Numbered from the stretch's first letter, positions 34,491 to 46,078 are shown. The stretch: 64,000 nt of DNA from Streptomyces sp. MH60 (GCF_002939385.1 NZ_MULI01000012.1:1-64000); one strand, 5' to 3'. Translations and numbers: made by a program. Notes: generated by a model not told the origin, from the sequence alone.

Positions 34491-34496
34491 TAGGCT
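34491..34496 (+). promoter_or_regulatory. -10-like TAGGCT just upstream of the first NACHT gene
   Basis: TAGGCT lies six bases before the ATG at 34503, so transcription could start at or next to the start codon, giving a leaderless or nearly leaderless mRNA. No convincing -35 hexamer or ribosome site was seen. The same hexamer precedes the third NACHT gene. Confidence 0.4.
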
Positions 34497-34502
34497 CGGA
34501 GC

Positions 34503-37076
34503 ATGGTCGACGTCACAGCACTCGGGGCCCGTGTCGCGTCCAGCGCGGTCGCGCCCCTGGTCCGCCGGCTCTTCGTGCGGGACGGGCCGGGAGCGGGTCT
34601 GGTGGACCGCCCGGTGCGGATATCGGCGCTGGTGACCTTCCGGAGCGAGAAGCGGAACGTCACGCCCAAGGACGTCGACAGGATCGCCGGGGAGCTGGTC
34701 CGCCGGGCGCTGACCGCGGCAGGGCCCGGCGAGGAGCCCGTCGACGCCGCCGAGGCGACTGCCGTGCAGGACGCCCTGGCCCGCACGCTCACCCGGCTCG
34801 GCGAGATCACCGTCGAGGACTTCGAGGCCGTCGGGCTCGGCCCCGAGCGCTTCGCCCGCGAGCTGGGCGCGGGCGTGCCGCTGGCCCCGTACGGGCTCGG
34901 CGAGGGCGGCACGCTGCTGTACGAGCGGCTGCTGCACACCGCCTCGCTGCACATCCTGAACTTCCTCACCCAGCGCTCCACCTACGTCGCCCGGCAGCAG
35001 ACCGTCCAGACGCAGCAGCTGTCCCGGCTGGTGCGGGCCGTCGACGTCCTGCTGGAGCGGCTGCCGTCCCAGTCGGCCGAGGACGCCGGGTTCGAGGAGC
35101 GTTACGCGGACCACGTCGCCGCCCGGTACGGCACGCTCACCATCTACGGTCTGGACGCCGGGACGCGCGAGTGGCCGCTGGACACGGCGTATCTGAGCCT
35201 GGAGGCGACCCGGCCGCGGGCGGGGCGGGACGGGCGCCGGGACGCGGAGTACCGGGTCGTGGCCGCCGAGCAGGTGCTCGCCGGGCACGACCAGGTGTTC
35301 CTGCGCGGCGTCGCCGGGTCCGGCAAGACGACCCTCGTGCAGTGGCTGGCCGTCACGGCGGCGAGCCGGGTCTACGACCACGGGCTGACCCACCTCATCG
35401 GGCGGGTGCCGTTCGTGCTGCCGATGCGCCGGATCGTCCGGCCGGGGGCCGAGCTGCCCTTCCCCGGCGACTTCCTGCGCGCGGTCGGCTGCCCCGTCGC
35501 CGGGGAGCAGCCGCCGGGGTGGGTGGAGCGCGTCCTGCGGGCCCGGCGCGGGGTGCTGCTGGTCGACGGCATCGACGAGATCGCCGGGGACCGCCGGGCC
35601 GCCGCCCGGCGCTGGCTGCGCGAGCTGGTGCGGGCCTTTCCCGGGAACCTGTGGCTGGTCACCTCGCGCCCGTCCGCCGTACCGGAGGACTGGCTGACCG
35701 CCGAGGGCTTCCACGAACTGGTGCTCGCCCCGATGGGCCGCGACGGCGTCGCCACCTTCGTACGGCGCTGGCACCGGGCGGCCGAGGTGGACCCGTCCGT
35801 CGGGGAGTCCCTGCTGGCCGCCGTGCGGGGCACCTCGGAGCTGAACGGGCTGGCCACCAACCCGCTCATGTGCGGCATGCTGTGCGCCCTCCACCGCGAC
35901 CGGCGCGGTTTCCTGCCCCAGGACCGCAGGTCGCTCTACGAGGCCGCCCTGACCATGCTCCTGGAACGCCGGGACCGGGAACGGGAGCTGCACGGCTCCG
36001 ACGGGGTGCGCCTCGCGTTCGCCACGCAGGTGCAGCTGCTGCAGAAACTGGCCTGGTGGCTGATCCGCAACAGCCGGCAGGAGATGGACCGGGACGAGGC
36101 GCTCGGCATCGTGGACCGGGCGCTGCCCGCGCTGAACCTGGCCGACACCGGCGGCGAGGAGGTCTACCGCGCGCTGCTGCTGCGCTCCGGGCTGCTGCGC
36201 GAGCCCGCCGAGGGCCGGGTGGACTTCCTGCACCGCACCTTCCAGGACTATCTCGGCGCCCGGCTGGCCGTGCAGGAGATGGACTTCGGCCTGCTGGTCA
36301 ACCACGCCCACCTGGACGAGTGGGACGACGTGATCCTGCTCGCCCTCGCCCATGCCCGGCCCAAGGAGGCGGAGCACATGCTGCGCCGGCTCACGGAGCT
36401 GGGCACCTCGCGCGGGACGCTGCTGGCGGCGGCCGGGCTGCGGTACGCGGCCGAGGTGGAGCCGACCGTGCGGCGGCGGGTGGAGGACGGGCTGGCCACG
36501 CATGTTCCGCCGGCCACCGGCGAGGCGGCGCGGGAGGTGGCGCGGGCCGGGGGCGATCTGGTGCTGGGGCTGCTGCCGGGACCTGACGGCATCGACGCGG
36601 AGACCGCGGCACTGGTGGTGCAGACGGCGATCCACGTACACAGCGAGGCCGCTCTGCAGTTCCTGTCCCGGTTCCGGGACCACCCGGACCCGTATGTCGG
36701 TGGACAGCTGGCCGCCGCGTGGCACGCGTTCGACCGGGAGCAGTACGCCCGCGAGATTCTCGCCCACCTGCCCGCGCAGTACCTCGTCGACGTGCACTCG
36801 GCCGAGGACCTGCGGGCGCTGCGCTCGCTCGGTGGCTGGGAACGGATCCACGTCCTGGCCCCCTACCGCGTCGAGGATCTGACGGAACTGATCGTTCCCG
36901 AGCCTCTGCGCGACCTGTCCCTGGACGCTCCGCATCCCGTGGAGGGGCTGTCCTGGCTGTCCGCGTTCCCCTCTCTCCAGGAGGTCACCGTGTACACGGA
37001 GCTGGACCCCGCCGTGGCTCGCGAAGTGCCGCACGGAGTGTCTCTCATCTTCCCGTCCGCCGACCGCCAGGGGTAA
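34503..37076 (+). CDS. NACHT-domain NTPase 1 (NLR-like)
   Basis: An 857-residue STAND NTPase. The N-terminal about 230 residues are helical and shared with the two paralogues below (LHILNFLTQRSTYVAR near 150-165, YLSLEA near 230). NACHT core: Walker A GVAGSGKT (269-276), Walker B LLVDGIDE (352-359), TSRPSA, then TNPLMCGMLCALHRDRRG and the winged-helix HRTFQDYL (577-584). The C-terminal 250 residues contain short leucine-rich stretches. NTP-driven oligomerisation after ligand sensing is the family rule. Bacterial NACHT proteins include anti-phage receptors, but the ligand and effector here are unknown. NACHT 2 starts nine bases after this stop. Confidence 0.9.
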   Translation: MVDVTALGARVASSAVAPLVRRLFVRDGPGAGLVDRPVRISALVTFRSEKRNVTPKDVDRIAGELVRRALTAAGPGEEPVDAAEATAVQDALARTLTRLGEITVEDFEAVGLGPERFARELGAGVPLAPYGLGEGGTLLYERLLHTASLHILNFLTQRSTYVARQQTVQTQQLSRLVRAVDVLLERLPSQSAEDAGFEERYADHVAARYGTLTIYGLDAGTREWPLDTAYLSLEATRPRAGRDGRRDAEYRVVAAEQVLAGHDQVFLRGVAGSGKTTLVQWLAVTAASRVYDHGLTHLIGRVPFVLPMRRIVRPGAELPFPGDFLRAVGCPVAGEQPPGWVERVLRARRGVLLVDGIDEIAGDRRAAARRWLRELVRAFPGNLWLVTSRPSAVPEDWLTAEGFHELVLAPMGRDGVATFVRRWHRAAEVDPSVGESLLAAVRGTSELNGLATNPLMCGMLCALHRDRRGFLPQDRRSLYEAALTMLLERRDRERELHGSDGVRLAFATQVQLLQKLAWWLIRNSRQEMDRDEALGIVDRALPALNLADTGGEEVYRALLLRSGLLREPAEGRVDFLHRTFQDYLGARLAVQEMDFGLLVNHAHLDEWDDVILLALAHARPKEAEHMLRRLTELGTSRGTLLAAAGLRYAAEVEPTVRRRVEDGLATHVPPATGEAAREVARAGGDLVLGLLPGPDGIDAETAALVVQTAIHVHSEAALQFLSRFRDHPDPYVGGQLAAAWHAFDREQYAREILAHLPAQYLVDVHSAEDLRALRSLGGWERIHVLAPYRVEDLTELIVPEPLRDLSLDAPHPVEGLSWLSAFPSLQEVTVYTELDPAVAREVPHGVSLIFPSADRQG

Positions 37077-37085
37077 CCCACCTTC

Positions 37086-39671
37086 ATGGATGCCGTCGTC
37101 CGCACGCCCTCCCGTCTCGCCGCCCCCCTCGTCCACCGGCTCTTCCGCGACCCCGCCCGGCCACCGGTGTTCTCCGAACCGGTCCCCGGGCTCGTCACCT
37201 GGCGCGGCACCACGGCCACGGCCACACCGGACGACGTCCACCGCACCGCCGCCGACCTGGTGCACCTCGCCGCCGAGCGGCATACCGCGCCCACCGCCGA
37301 ACTGGCCCCGGTCGTCGACGTCCTGGCCCGCACCCTGCTCGCCATCGCCGAGGTCGACGTCACCGACGCCGACGCCGTACGGCTGGGGCCGCAGGACTAC
37401 GCGCGGCGGCTGCGGGGCGCCGTGCAGGGCGCGGACCGGGAACTGTCGCCGGACGCGGCCTGGTTCCACGACGCGCTGCTGGTCTCGGTGTGCCTGCACG
37501 TCCTGCACCACCTGGTGCGGCGCTCCCCGTACCTCCAGCGGCACCTGCCGGGGCGGGCGAGCCGGATCGCCCAGCTGGTCGACCAGGGCGACGCCGAGGC
37601 CGCGGCACGGCAGGCCGAACGGCCGCAGGACGACGTGGCGTTCGAGGCCGAGTACGCCCAGTGGGTCGCCCGGCAGCACGGCTGGCTGACCATCGTCGGC
37701 GTGGACTTCCCCAACGCGCCCGACCGTTGGCCGCTGGAGGAGACCTATCTGAGCCTGGAGGCGGAGGAGCGCAGCGGCGGCGTGCGCGGCGCCGAGGACG
37801 AGCAGCGCACCGTGCTGCTCGCGGACCGCGCCCTGGTGGACCACGAACGGGTCCTGCTGCGCGGCGGCGCCGGCTCGGGCAAGACGACCCTGGTGCAGTG
37901 GCTGGCCGTGGCCGCCGCCCGCGAGGGCTCCCGGGTCCCCTTCGTGCTCCCGGTACGCAGTTTCGCCCGCGAGGGCTTCCCGGCCCCGGACGACTTCCTG
38001 CACGCGGTCCGGCACCCGCTCGCCGACCGGGCACCGGAGGGGTGGGTGGTGCGCACCCTGCTCGCGGGCCGGGCACTGGTGCTGGTCGACGGCATCGACG
38101 AGGCGCCCGAGAAGACCCGCGGCGAGCTGCGCGACCGGCTCCGCCGGCTGCTGCGCGTCTTCTCCGGCAACGGCTGCCTGGTCACCTCCCGGCCGTCCGC
38201 GGTGTCGGAGGGCTGGCTGTCGGGGGGCGGACTGGCCGAGGAGGACTTCGTCGAGCTGTCCCTCGCGCCCATGTCACGGGACCAGGTCACGCGGTTCATC
38301 CGGGACTGGCACTCGGCGGCCCGCCTCGACGAGCAGAGCCGCTCCGCGGGACCGCGGGAACGGGAACGGGAGCGCAGCACACTGGACGAGTACGAGCAGC
38401 GGCTGCTGCACTCCGTACGGATCTACCGCGAACTGCGCCAGCTCGCCACCAACCCCCTGATGTGCGGGCTGATATGCGCCCTCAACCGGGATCGGGCCGG
38501 TTCCCTGCCCAGCGGCCGCAAGGAGCTGTACGACGCGGCCCTGGAGATGCTGCTCCAGCGCCGCGACCCCGAACGGGACGTGCTGTACGCCGACGACGTG
38601 CGGCTCCAGCAGAGCACCAGGGAACGGCTGTTGCAGAAGCTGGCGCACGCCATGCTGGAGGAGGACGCCTCCGAGCTGCCCCGCGAACGGGCCGTCGGCA
38701 TCCTGGACGCCGCGCTGCCCGCGATGCCCGCCGCCCGCGCGCAGGGGGACGGCGCGAAGATCTTCCGGCATCTGCTGCACCGCACGGGTCTGCTGCGCGA
38801 ACGGTCGGGCGCGTCGGTCGACTTCGTCCACCGCACCTTCCAGGACTACCTGGCCGCCAAGGAGATCGTGGCCCGCGGCCGCTTCCCCACGCTGGTGGAC
38901 CACGCCCACCAGTCCGAGTGGGAGGAGGTCATCCGCATGGCCGCCGCCCACGCCCGCCCCGAGGAGTGCGCCCAGTTCCTGGAACGGCTGCTGGCGCCCG
39001 CGCCCGGACTGCGCCGCCCGCAGATCAACCACCGCCGGCTGATGGCCGCGGCCTGCCTGGACCACGTCACCGAACTCGACCCGGCCGTCCAGCGCCTCGT
39101 CCACGACCGCACGAAGAACCTGGTGCGCCCGACCACGGAACTGGCCGCCCGGGGACTGGGCTGGGTCGGCCCCATCGTCCTGGAGCTGCTGCCCGACCCG
39201 GGCCAGGTCCCCGACGACCGGCAGGCCCTGCTGCTCGCCTACACCGCGACCCGCGTCCAGGACGACGCCGCCATCGACTACCTGGTCCGGCTGCGCTCCC
39301 GTGCCGCCCTGCCGGTGCGCGCCGAACTGGCCCGGGGCTGGCGGCACTTCGACACCGAGCGGTACGCCCAGGAGATCATCGCCCACCTGGAACCGGACGG
39401 CCTCTACTTCCCGGTCTCCGACACCGCCGAGCTGGCGGCCCTGCGCGAACTCGGCGGGCGTCCGCGCATCCAGGTGGCCGGGGTGATGCGGGCCGAGGAG
39501 CTGCTGGCGGGACTGCTCCCCGACCAGCTGACCCACCTGTGGCTGAACGCGGAGCTGCCCGACACGGACGTCTCGTGGCTCTCCGGCCTCCCCCGGCTGC
39601 GGGTGCTGCGGGTCAATCCCCGTCTGCCGCGGGTGCGGAACGTGCCGGACGGGGTGGAGATCACGGCGTAG
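37086..39671 (+). CDS. NACHT-domain NTPase 2 (NLR-like)
   Basis: An 861-residue paralogue of the preceding gene, nine bases downstream. The shared N-terminal helical region (LHVLHHLVRRSPYLQR near 137-152) is more diverged. Walker A is GGAGSGKT (260-267), Walker B LVDGIDE (333-339), with TNPLMCGLICALNRDRAG and HRTFQDYL (582-589). The charged loop PRERERERS lies between NACHT and the winged helix. The C-terminus, with short Leu-rich elements (LPRLRVLRVNPRLP), is a possible ligand-binding part. All ATPase residues are intact. Probably co-transcribed and perhaps working with NACHT 1. Confidence 0.9.
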   Translation: MDAVVRTPSRLAAPLVHRLFRDPARPPVFSEPVPGLVTWRGTTATATPDDVHRTAADLVHLAAERHTAPTAELAPVVDVLARTLLAIAEVDVTDADAVRLGPQDYARRLRGAVQGADRELSPDAAWFHDALLVSVCLHVLHHLVRRSPYLQRHLPGRASRIAQLVDQGDAEAAARQAERPQDDVAFEAEYAQWVARQHGWLTIVGVDFPNAPDRWPLEETYLSLEAEERSGGVRGAEDEQRTVLLADRALVDHERVLLRGGAGSGKTTLVQWLAVAAAREGSRVPFVLPVRSFAREGFPAPDDFLHAVRHPLADRAPEGWVVRTLLAGRALVLVDGIDEAPEKTRGELRDRLRRLLRVFSGNGCLVTSRPSAVSEGWLSGGGLAEEDFVELSLAPMSRDQVTRFIRDWHSAARLDEQSRSAGPRERERERSTLDEYEQRLLHSVRIYRELRQLATNPLMCGLICALNRDRAGSLPSGRKELYDAALEMLLQRRDPERDVLYADDVRLQQSTRERLLQKLAHAMLEEDASELPRERAVGILDAALPAMPAARAQGDGAKIFRHLLHRTGLLRERSGASVDFVHRTFQDYLAAKEIVARGRFPTLVDHAHQSEWEEVIRMAAAHARPEECAQFLERLLAPAPGLRRPQINHRRLMAAACLDHVTELDPAVQRLVHDRTKNLVRPTTELAARGLGWVGPIVLELLPDPGQVPDDRQALLLAYTATRVQDDAAIDYLVRLRSRAALPVRAELARGWRHFDTERYAQEIIAHLEPDGLYFPVSDTAELAALRELGGRPRIQVAGVMRAEELLAGLLPDQLTHLWLNAELPDTDVSWLSGLPRLRVLRVNPRLPRVRNVPDGVEITA

Positions 39672-39802
39672 CCGCAGGCCGAGGAGCTGACTACCGCTCA
39701 GTAACCCAATCGTTGCCGACCGGCCACTTGCTGGGGCAAGCATGCACGCGACAACTTTGTGCCGTCAGGCATCCGCGCAGGCATGAGAGGACCCCACCCC
39801 CC

Positions 39803-40462
39803 ATGACCGACCAGACCGGACAGACCAGACAGACCCGGCGCACCTGGTGGCGTGCCGCGGGCACGGCCGCCGTGGTCGCGGCGGCGCTCACCGCGACGGT
39901 CACACCGTCCGTCGCCGCCCCGGCCGAGTCCACCCCGCCCGCGTCGGTGACGGCGGCCGCTGCCGCCGACGCCGACTACGACACCTGGCAGCGGGACTGC
40001 CGGGCCGTGATGGACGCGGCGCTGCCGTACCTGAAGGAGCGGATCGCCGACTCCGCCCCCGGCGAGCAGCAGGCCGTCGTCCTCGACATCGACAACACCT
40101 CCCTGGAGACCGACTTCGGCTTCAGCTACCCGCAGCCCGCCAACCGGCCGGTCCTGGAGGTCGCCGAGTACGCCCAGGAGCACGGCGTCGCCCTGTTCTT
40201 CGTGACCGCCCGCCCCGGCATCGTCGAGGCGCCCACCGAGTGGAACCTCGCCCACGCCGGGTACGCGTCCTCCGGGCTGTACGTCCGCGGCTTCCTGGAC
40301 CTTTTCAAGGACGTCGCCGTGTACAAGACCGAGCAGCGCGCGAAGATCGAGTCCAAGGGCTACACGATCATCGCGAACATCGGCAACAGCGCCACCGACC
40401 TGTCGGGCGGCCACGCCGAGAAGACCTTCAAGCTCCCGGACTACGACGGTCAGCTGTCCTGA
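39803..40462 (+). CDS. Secreted HAD-superfamily acid phosphatase (class B/III type)
   Basis: A 219-residue exported phosphatase. A signal peptide with a twin-basic start (RQTRRTWWRAAGTAAVVAAALT) ends near Ala 40. The HAD motif I is VVLDIDNTSLETDF (nucleophile Asp and acid Asp), motif II FFVTARPG, Lys in VAVYKTEQR, and motif III IGNSATDLSGG, with the usual second Asp. It releases phosphate from organic phosphates outside the cell. It sits between the second and third NACHT genes; CTTGC-TGGG-GCAAG lies in its upstream spacer. Its presence there may be fortuitous. Confidence 0.88.
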   Translation: MTDQTGQTRQTRRTWWRAAGTAAVVAAALTATVTPSVAAPAESTPPASVTAAAAADADYDTWQRDCRAVMDAALPYLKERIADSAPGEQQAVVLDIDNTSLETDFGFSYPQPANRPVLEVAEYAQEHGVALFFVTARPGIVEAPTEWNLAHAGYASSGLYVRGFLDLFKDVAVYKTEQRAKIESKGYTIIANIGNSATDLSGGHAEKTFKLPDYDGQLS

Positions 40463-40483
40463 CGCGGGAGTGCTGACGCCGGA

Positions 40484-40511
40484 TAGGCTCCCGTGGTCGA
40501 TCGATCACGGG
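40484..40511 (+). promoter_or_regulatory. Candidate promoter and near-palindrome before the third NACHT gene
   Basis: TAGGCT (40484-40489), the same -10-like hexamer as before NACHT 1, is followed at once by a 22-bp near-palindrome, CCCGTGGTCGA/TCGATCACGGG (10 of 11 positions symmetric, 40490-40511). A GGGGG run then precedes the ATG at 40520. The palindrome lies at the expected transcription start, so it could be an operator or an RNA hairpin in the leader. Confidence 0.45.
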
Positions 40512-40519
40512 GGTGGCGC

Positions 40520-43471
40520 ATGGAACCGGCGGTACTCGGCGGGAAGTTGGCGTCCAGCCTGGTCGCCCCGCTGGTGAAGAAGCTGTTCGCGACGGGCGGC
40601 CCCGGCGCCGGACTGGTCGACCGGCCGGTCCGGCTGACCCGCCTGGTGTCCTTCCGGGGCGAGCAGCGCACCCTGGGCGAGAGGGAGGTGCGGGGGCTCG
40701 CCGGGAAGCTGGTGGCGGCGGCCCTGGACTCCCCGGGCGAACCGCCCTTCCCCCCCGGCGAGACCGGCGCCGTCGCCGACGCCCTGGCGGCGCGGCTCCT
40801 CGCCCTGGGCGACCTGGACATGGACGACGTGCAGGCGGTGCGCCTCGGGCACGGTGAGCTGGCCGCCCGGCTGCGCCGGCAGGCCGCCGGGTCCGGCGAC
40901 GGGCTCTCCACCGACGCCCGCCACTTCCTCGACTCGGCGACCGAGTGGGCCTGCCTGCACATCCTGGAGTTCTTCACCCGGCGCTCGACGTTCGTGGCGC
41001 GGACGCTGGTGGAGCAGACCCGGGGCCAGGCCGAGCTGATCGCGAAGGTCGACGAGCTGATCGCCCGCGTCCCCCGCCCGGACGCCCGCGACACGGCGTT
41101 CGAACGCCGCTACCTGCCGTACGTCGCCGAGCAGCACAACCGCATCACCATCTACGGCATCGACCTGCGCGACTCGCCGGACCGGTGGCCGCTGGAGGTC
41201 GCGTATCTGAGCCTGGAGGCCACCGCGGAGGGCGAACGGACCGCGCTCCCGGGTGAGCCGGCCGAACCGGAAAGCACCGTCCGTCTCCCCGCCGAGACCG
41301 CGCTGACCGCCCACGACCGGGTACTGCTGCGCGGCGACGCGGGCTCCGGAAAGACGACGCTGGTGCAGTGGCTGGCGGTGACCGCCGCGCGGGACGGCGA
41401 CCGGATCCCGTACGTCCTGCCGCTGCGCACGCTGATCCGTGCGGGCACACTGCCCTCCCCCGCCGCCTTCCTGACCGCCGTCGGCTGCCCGCTCACCCCT
41501 CCGGAGGGCTGGGCGGAACGGGTGCTGGGCGCCGGCCGGGGCCTGGTCCTCGTCGACGGCCTGGACGAGATCCCGGCCGCCGAACGGCACCGTACCCGCG
41601 ACTGGCTCCTCGCCCTGGCCCGCGCCTTCCCCGGCAACCGCTGGCTGCTCACCTCCCGCCCCACCGCCGTACGCGCCGACTGGCTGACCGCCGAGGGCTT
41701 CCGGGAGCTGTCTCTCACCCCGATGCGGGAGCCCGAGGTCGCGACCTTCGTACGGCGCTGGCACGCGGCCGCGGAGGCACCCGAGTTCGAGACGGGGCTG
41801 CTGGACTCCCTGCGCACCAAGCGCGACCTGGCCCGGCTCGCCACCAACCCCCTGATGTGCGGCCTGATCTGCGCCCTGCACCGGGAGCGCCGCGGCTACC
41901 TCCCCACCGGCCGCAAGGAGTTGTACGACGCCGCCCTCACGATGCTGCTGGCCCGCCGGGACCGGGAGCGGGGCATGGAGGCGGTGGAGCTGAGCGAGGA
42001 GGCCCAGCTGGAGCTGCTCCAGCGGCTGGCGTACGCGCTGGTGCTGAGCGGGCGCACGGAGATGGCGGTGGAGACCGCCGAGGGCATCGTGGAGCGGGCG
42101 CTGCCGTCGGTGGCCTCGGCGGCGGGGCAGGGCGACGCGGCGACGGTGCTGCGGGCGCTGGTCCTGCGCAGCGGGCTGCTGCGGCGGCCCGGCGAGGGCA
42201 CCCTGGACTTCGTCCACCGCACCTTCCAGGACTACCTGGGCGCACGGTACGCGGTCGAGGAGGGACACCTCGACGTCCTCGCGGGCCGTGCGGGCGACAC
42301 CCAGTGGGAGGACGTCATCCGCATGGCGGTGGCCCACGCCCGGCCCGGCGAGCGGGCGGTGCTGCTACGCCGCCTGCTGGCGGAGGACACCCCGCGTCTG
42401 ACACTGCTGGCCCTGGCCTGCCTGGAGCACGCGACCGCCCTGGACCCCGCGGTGCGGGCGGAGGTGGAGACGCGGGCGGGGGCGTTGATCCCGCCGGGAT
42501 CGCTGGAGGACGCGAGGGCACTGACACAGGCAGGGGCCCTGGTCCTCGAACTGCTGCCGGGTCCACAAGGGCTCACGCACGCGCAGGCCCACAGGGTGAC
42601 CGTCGCGGCCTCGCTGCTGGCCGAGAGCGAACCGAGCGGAGCCCTGGCGGTACTGCGCCGGTTCCGGGAGCATCCCTCACTCACGGTGCGCCGGCAGTTG
42701 GTGGGCACGTGGGAAAGGTTCGAGACGCGGCGATACGCCAGGGAAGTACTGGATCACCTGGACCGAGCGGGGCTGTTCCTGACCTGCCAGAATCCGGCGC
42801 AGCGGAGCGCGGTCGCCGTGATGCGGCCGTGGAACCAGCTCCGGCTCGACGGCCCGCACGCGATGACCGACATCCTGGCGTGCGTGCCGGAGCCGGGCAC
42901 GCTCCAGGAACTCCTCGTGGCCTACAACCCGGAACTGACCGACCTGGCCCCCCTGCTGGGCTTCGGCTCCCTGCGGCGCCTCACCCTGCGCGAGTGCCCG
43001 TCGGCACGAGGCCTGGGGCGGCTCTCCGCGCTGCGGCTCGAAAGCCTCACGGTCTACGGCAGCACCGATCTCGGAGGGCTGAACGAACTGGACTCACTCC
43101 GAAAGCTGGTCATCCGGCAGCAGCTGCCGGGCGCCCGCCTGACCGACTCGCTCCCGACGGGCGCGCCCTTGCGTCACCTCCACCTCGGCCGGGAAGCCAC
43201 CAAGGTCACCGGGCTTCGGGGCCTGTCCCACTGGGGCACGCTCGAACACCTCGGCCTTTCCAGCCAACGGGCCACCGCTTCCGACTGGGCGGAAATCTCC
43301 CGGTTGCCACGGCTGACCTCACTACAGCTCCACTCGGGGTTCCTCGATCACGGCCAGGACGCGCTGCCCGTGTTCCCCGGCGTACGCGGCGTCCAGATTC
43401 TCGAGTCCCGCCCCGTCGACGCCGCCGGACTCGCCGCCCTCTTCCCGCACGCCGAGATCGAGCTGATCTGA
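40520..43471 (+). CDS. NACHT-domain NTPase 3 with C-terminal leucine-rich repeats
   Basis: A 983-residue NLR-like protein. The N-terminal helical domain is the same as in NACHT 1 (LHILEFFTRRSTFVAR near 146-161). Walker A GDAGSGKT (272-279), Walker B VLVDGLDE (343-350), TNPLMCGLICALHRERRG, HRTFQDYL (566-573). Residues about 770-983 are a run of leucine-rich repeats (LQELLVAYNPELTDLAPL, LRRLTLRECPS, LRHLHLGREATKVTGLRGL, LEHLGLSS). This gives the full NOD-like receptor order. The ATG at 40520 is preferred over an upstream GTG because of the GGGGG site and match to NACHT 1. It is followed by a terminator. The biological trigger is unknown. Confidence 0.9.
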   Translation: MEPAVLGGKLASSLVAPLVKKLFATGGPGAGLVDRPVRLTRLVSFRGEQRTLGEREVRGLAGKLVAAALDSPGEPPFPPGETGAVADALAARLLALGDLDMDDVQAVRLGHGELAARLRRQAAGSGDGLSTDARHFLDSATEWACLHILEFFTRRSTFVARTLVEQTRGQAELIAKVDELIARVPRPDARDTAFERRYLPYVAEQHNRITIYGIDLRDSPDRWPLEVAYLSLEATAEGERTALPGEPAEPESTVRLPAETALTAHDRVLLRGDAGSGKTTLVQWLAVTAARDGDRIPYVLPLRTLIRAGTLPSPAAFLTAVGCPLTPPEGWAERVLGAGRGLVLVDGLDEIPAAERHRTRDWLLALARAFPGNRWLLTSRPTAVRADWLTAEGFRELSLTPMREPEVATFVRRWHAAAEAPEFETGLLDSLRTKRDLARLATNPLMCGLICALHRERRGYLPTGRKELYDAALTMLLARRDRERGMEAVELSEEAQLELLQRLAYALVLSGRTEMAVETAEGIVERALPSVASAAGQGDAATVLRALVLRSGLLRRPGEGTLDFVHRTFQDYLGARYAVEEGHLDVLAGRAGDTQWEDVIRMAVAHARPGERAVLLRRLLAEDTPRLTLLALACLEHATALDPAVRAEVETRAGALIPPGSLEDARALTQAGALVLELLPGPQGLTHAQAHRVTVAASLLAESEPSGALAVLRRFREHPSLTVRRQLVGTWERFETRRYAREVLDHLDRAGLFLTCQNPAQRSAVAVMRPWNQLRLDGPHAMTDILACVPEPGTLQELLVAYNPELTDLAPLLGFGSLRRLTLRECPSARGLGRLSALRLESLTVYGSTDLGGLNELDSLRKLVIRQQLPGARLTDSLPTGAPLRHLHLGREATKVTGLRGLSHWGTLEHLGLSSQRATASDWAEISRLPRLTSLQLHSGFLDHGQDALPVFPGVRGVQILESRPVDAAGLAALFPHAEIELI

Positions 43472-43483
43472 GGACGCGACATC

Positions 43484-43529
43484 GGAAAGGGGCCGACCCG
43501 AGACCGAAGTCCCGGGCCGGCCCCTTTCC
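43484..43529. terminator. Terminator between NACHT 3 and clpC
   Basis: GGAAAGGGGCCG (43484-43495) pairs perfectly with CGGCCCCTTTCC (43518-43529); the inner loop can extend. It lies between convergent genes and can end both transcripts. Confidence 0.85.
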
Positions 43530-43547
43530 AGGCTCACCCCCGGAGGG

Positions 43548-46076
<2,529 letters not shown>

Positions 46077-46078
46077 CG

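Noticed and set aside
34362..38015. A 1217-residue minus-strand frame opposite the NACHT genes
   Set aside because: Its translation is low-complexity Gln/Gly/Arg/Pro sequence antisense to three motif-rich plus-strand proteins.
36719..40462. A 1247-residue plus-strand frame
   Set aside because: Most of it is an out-of-frame shadow of the second NACHT gene; only its end, from 39803, is the genuine phosphatase.
34503..43471. A mobile defence island or prophage remnant
   Set aside because: No integrase, transposase, tRNA attachment site or compositional shift was seen; neighbours are core genes.
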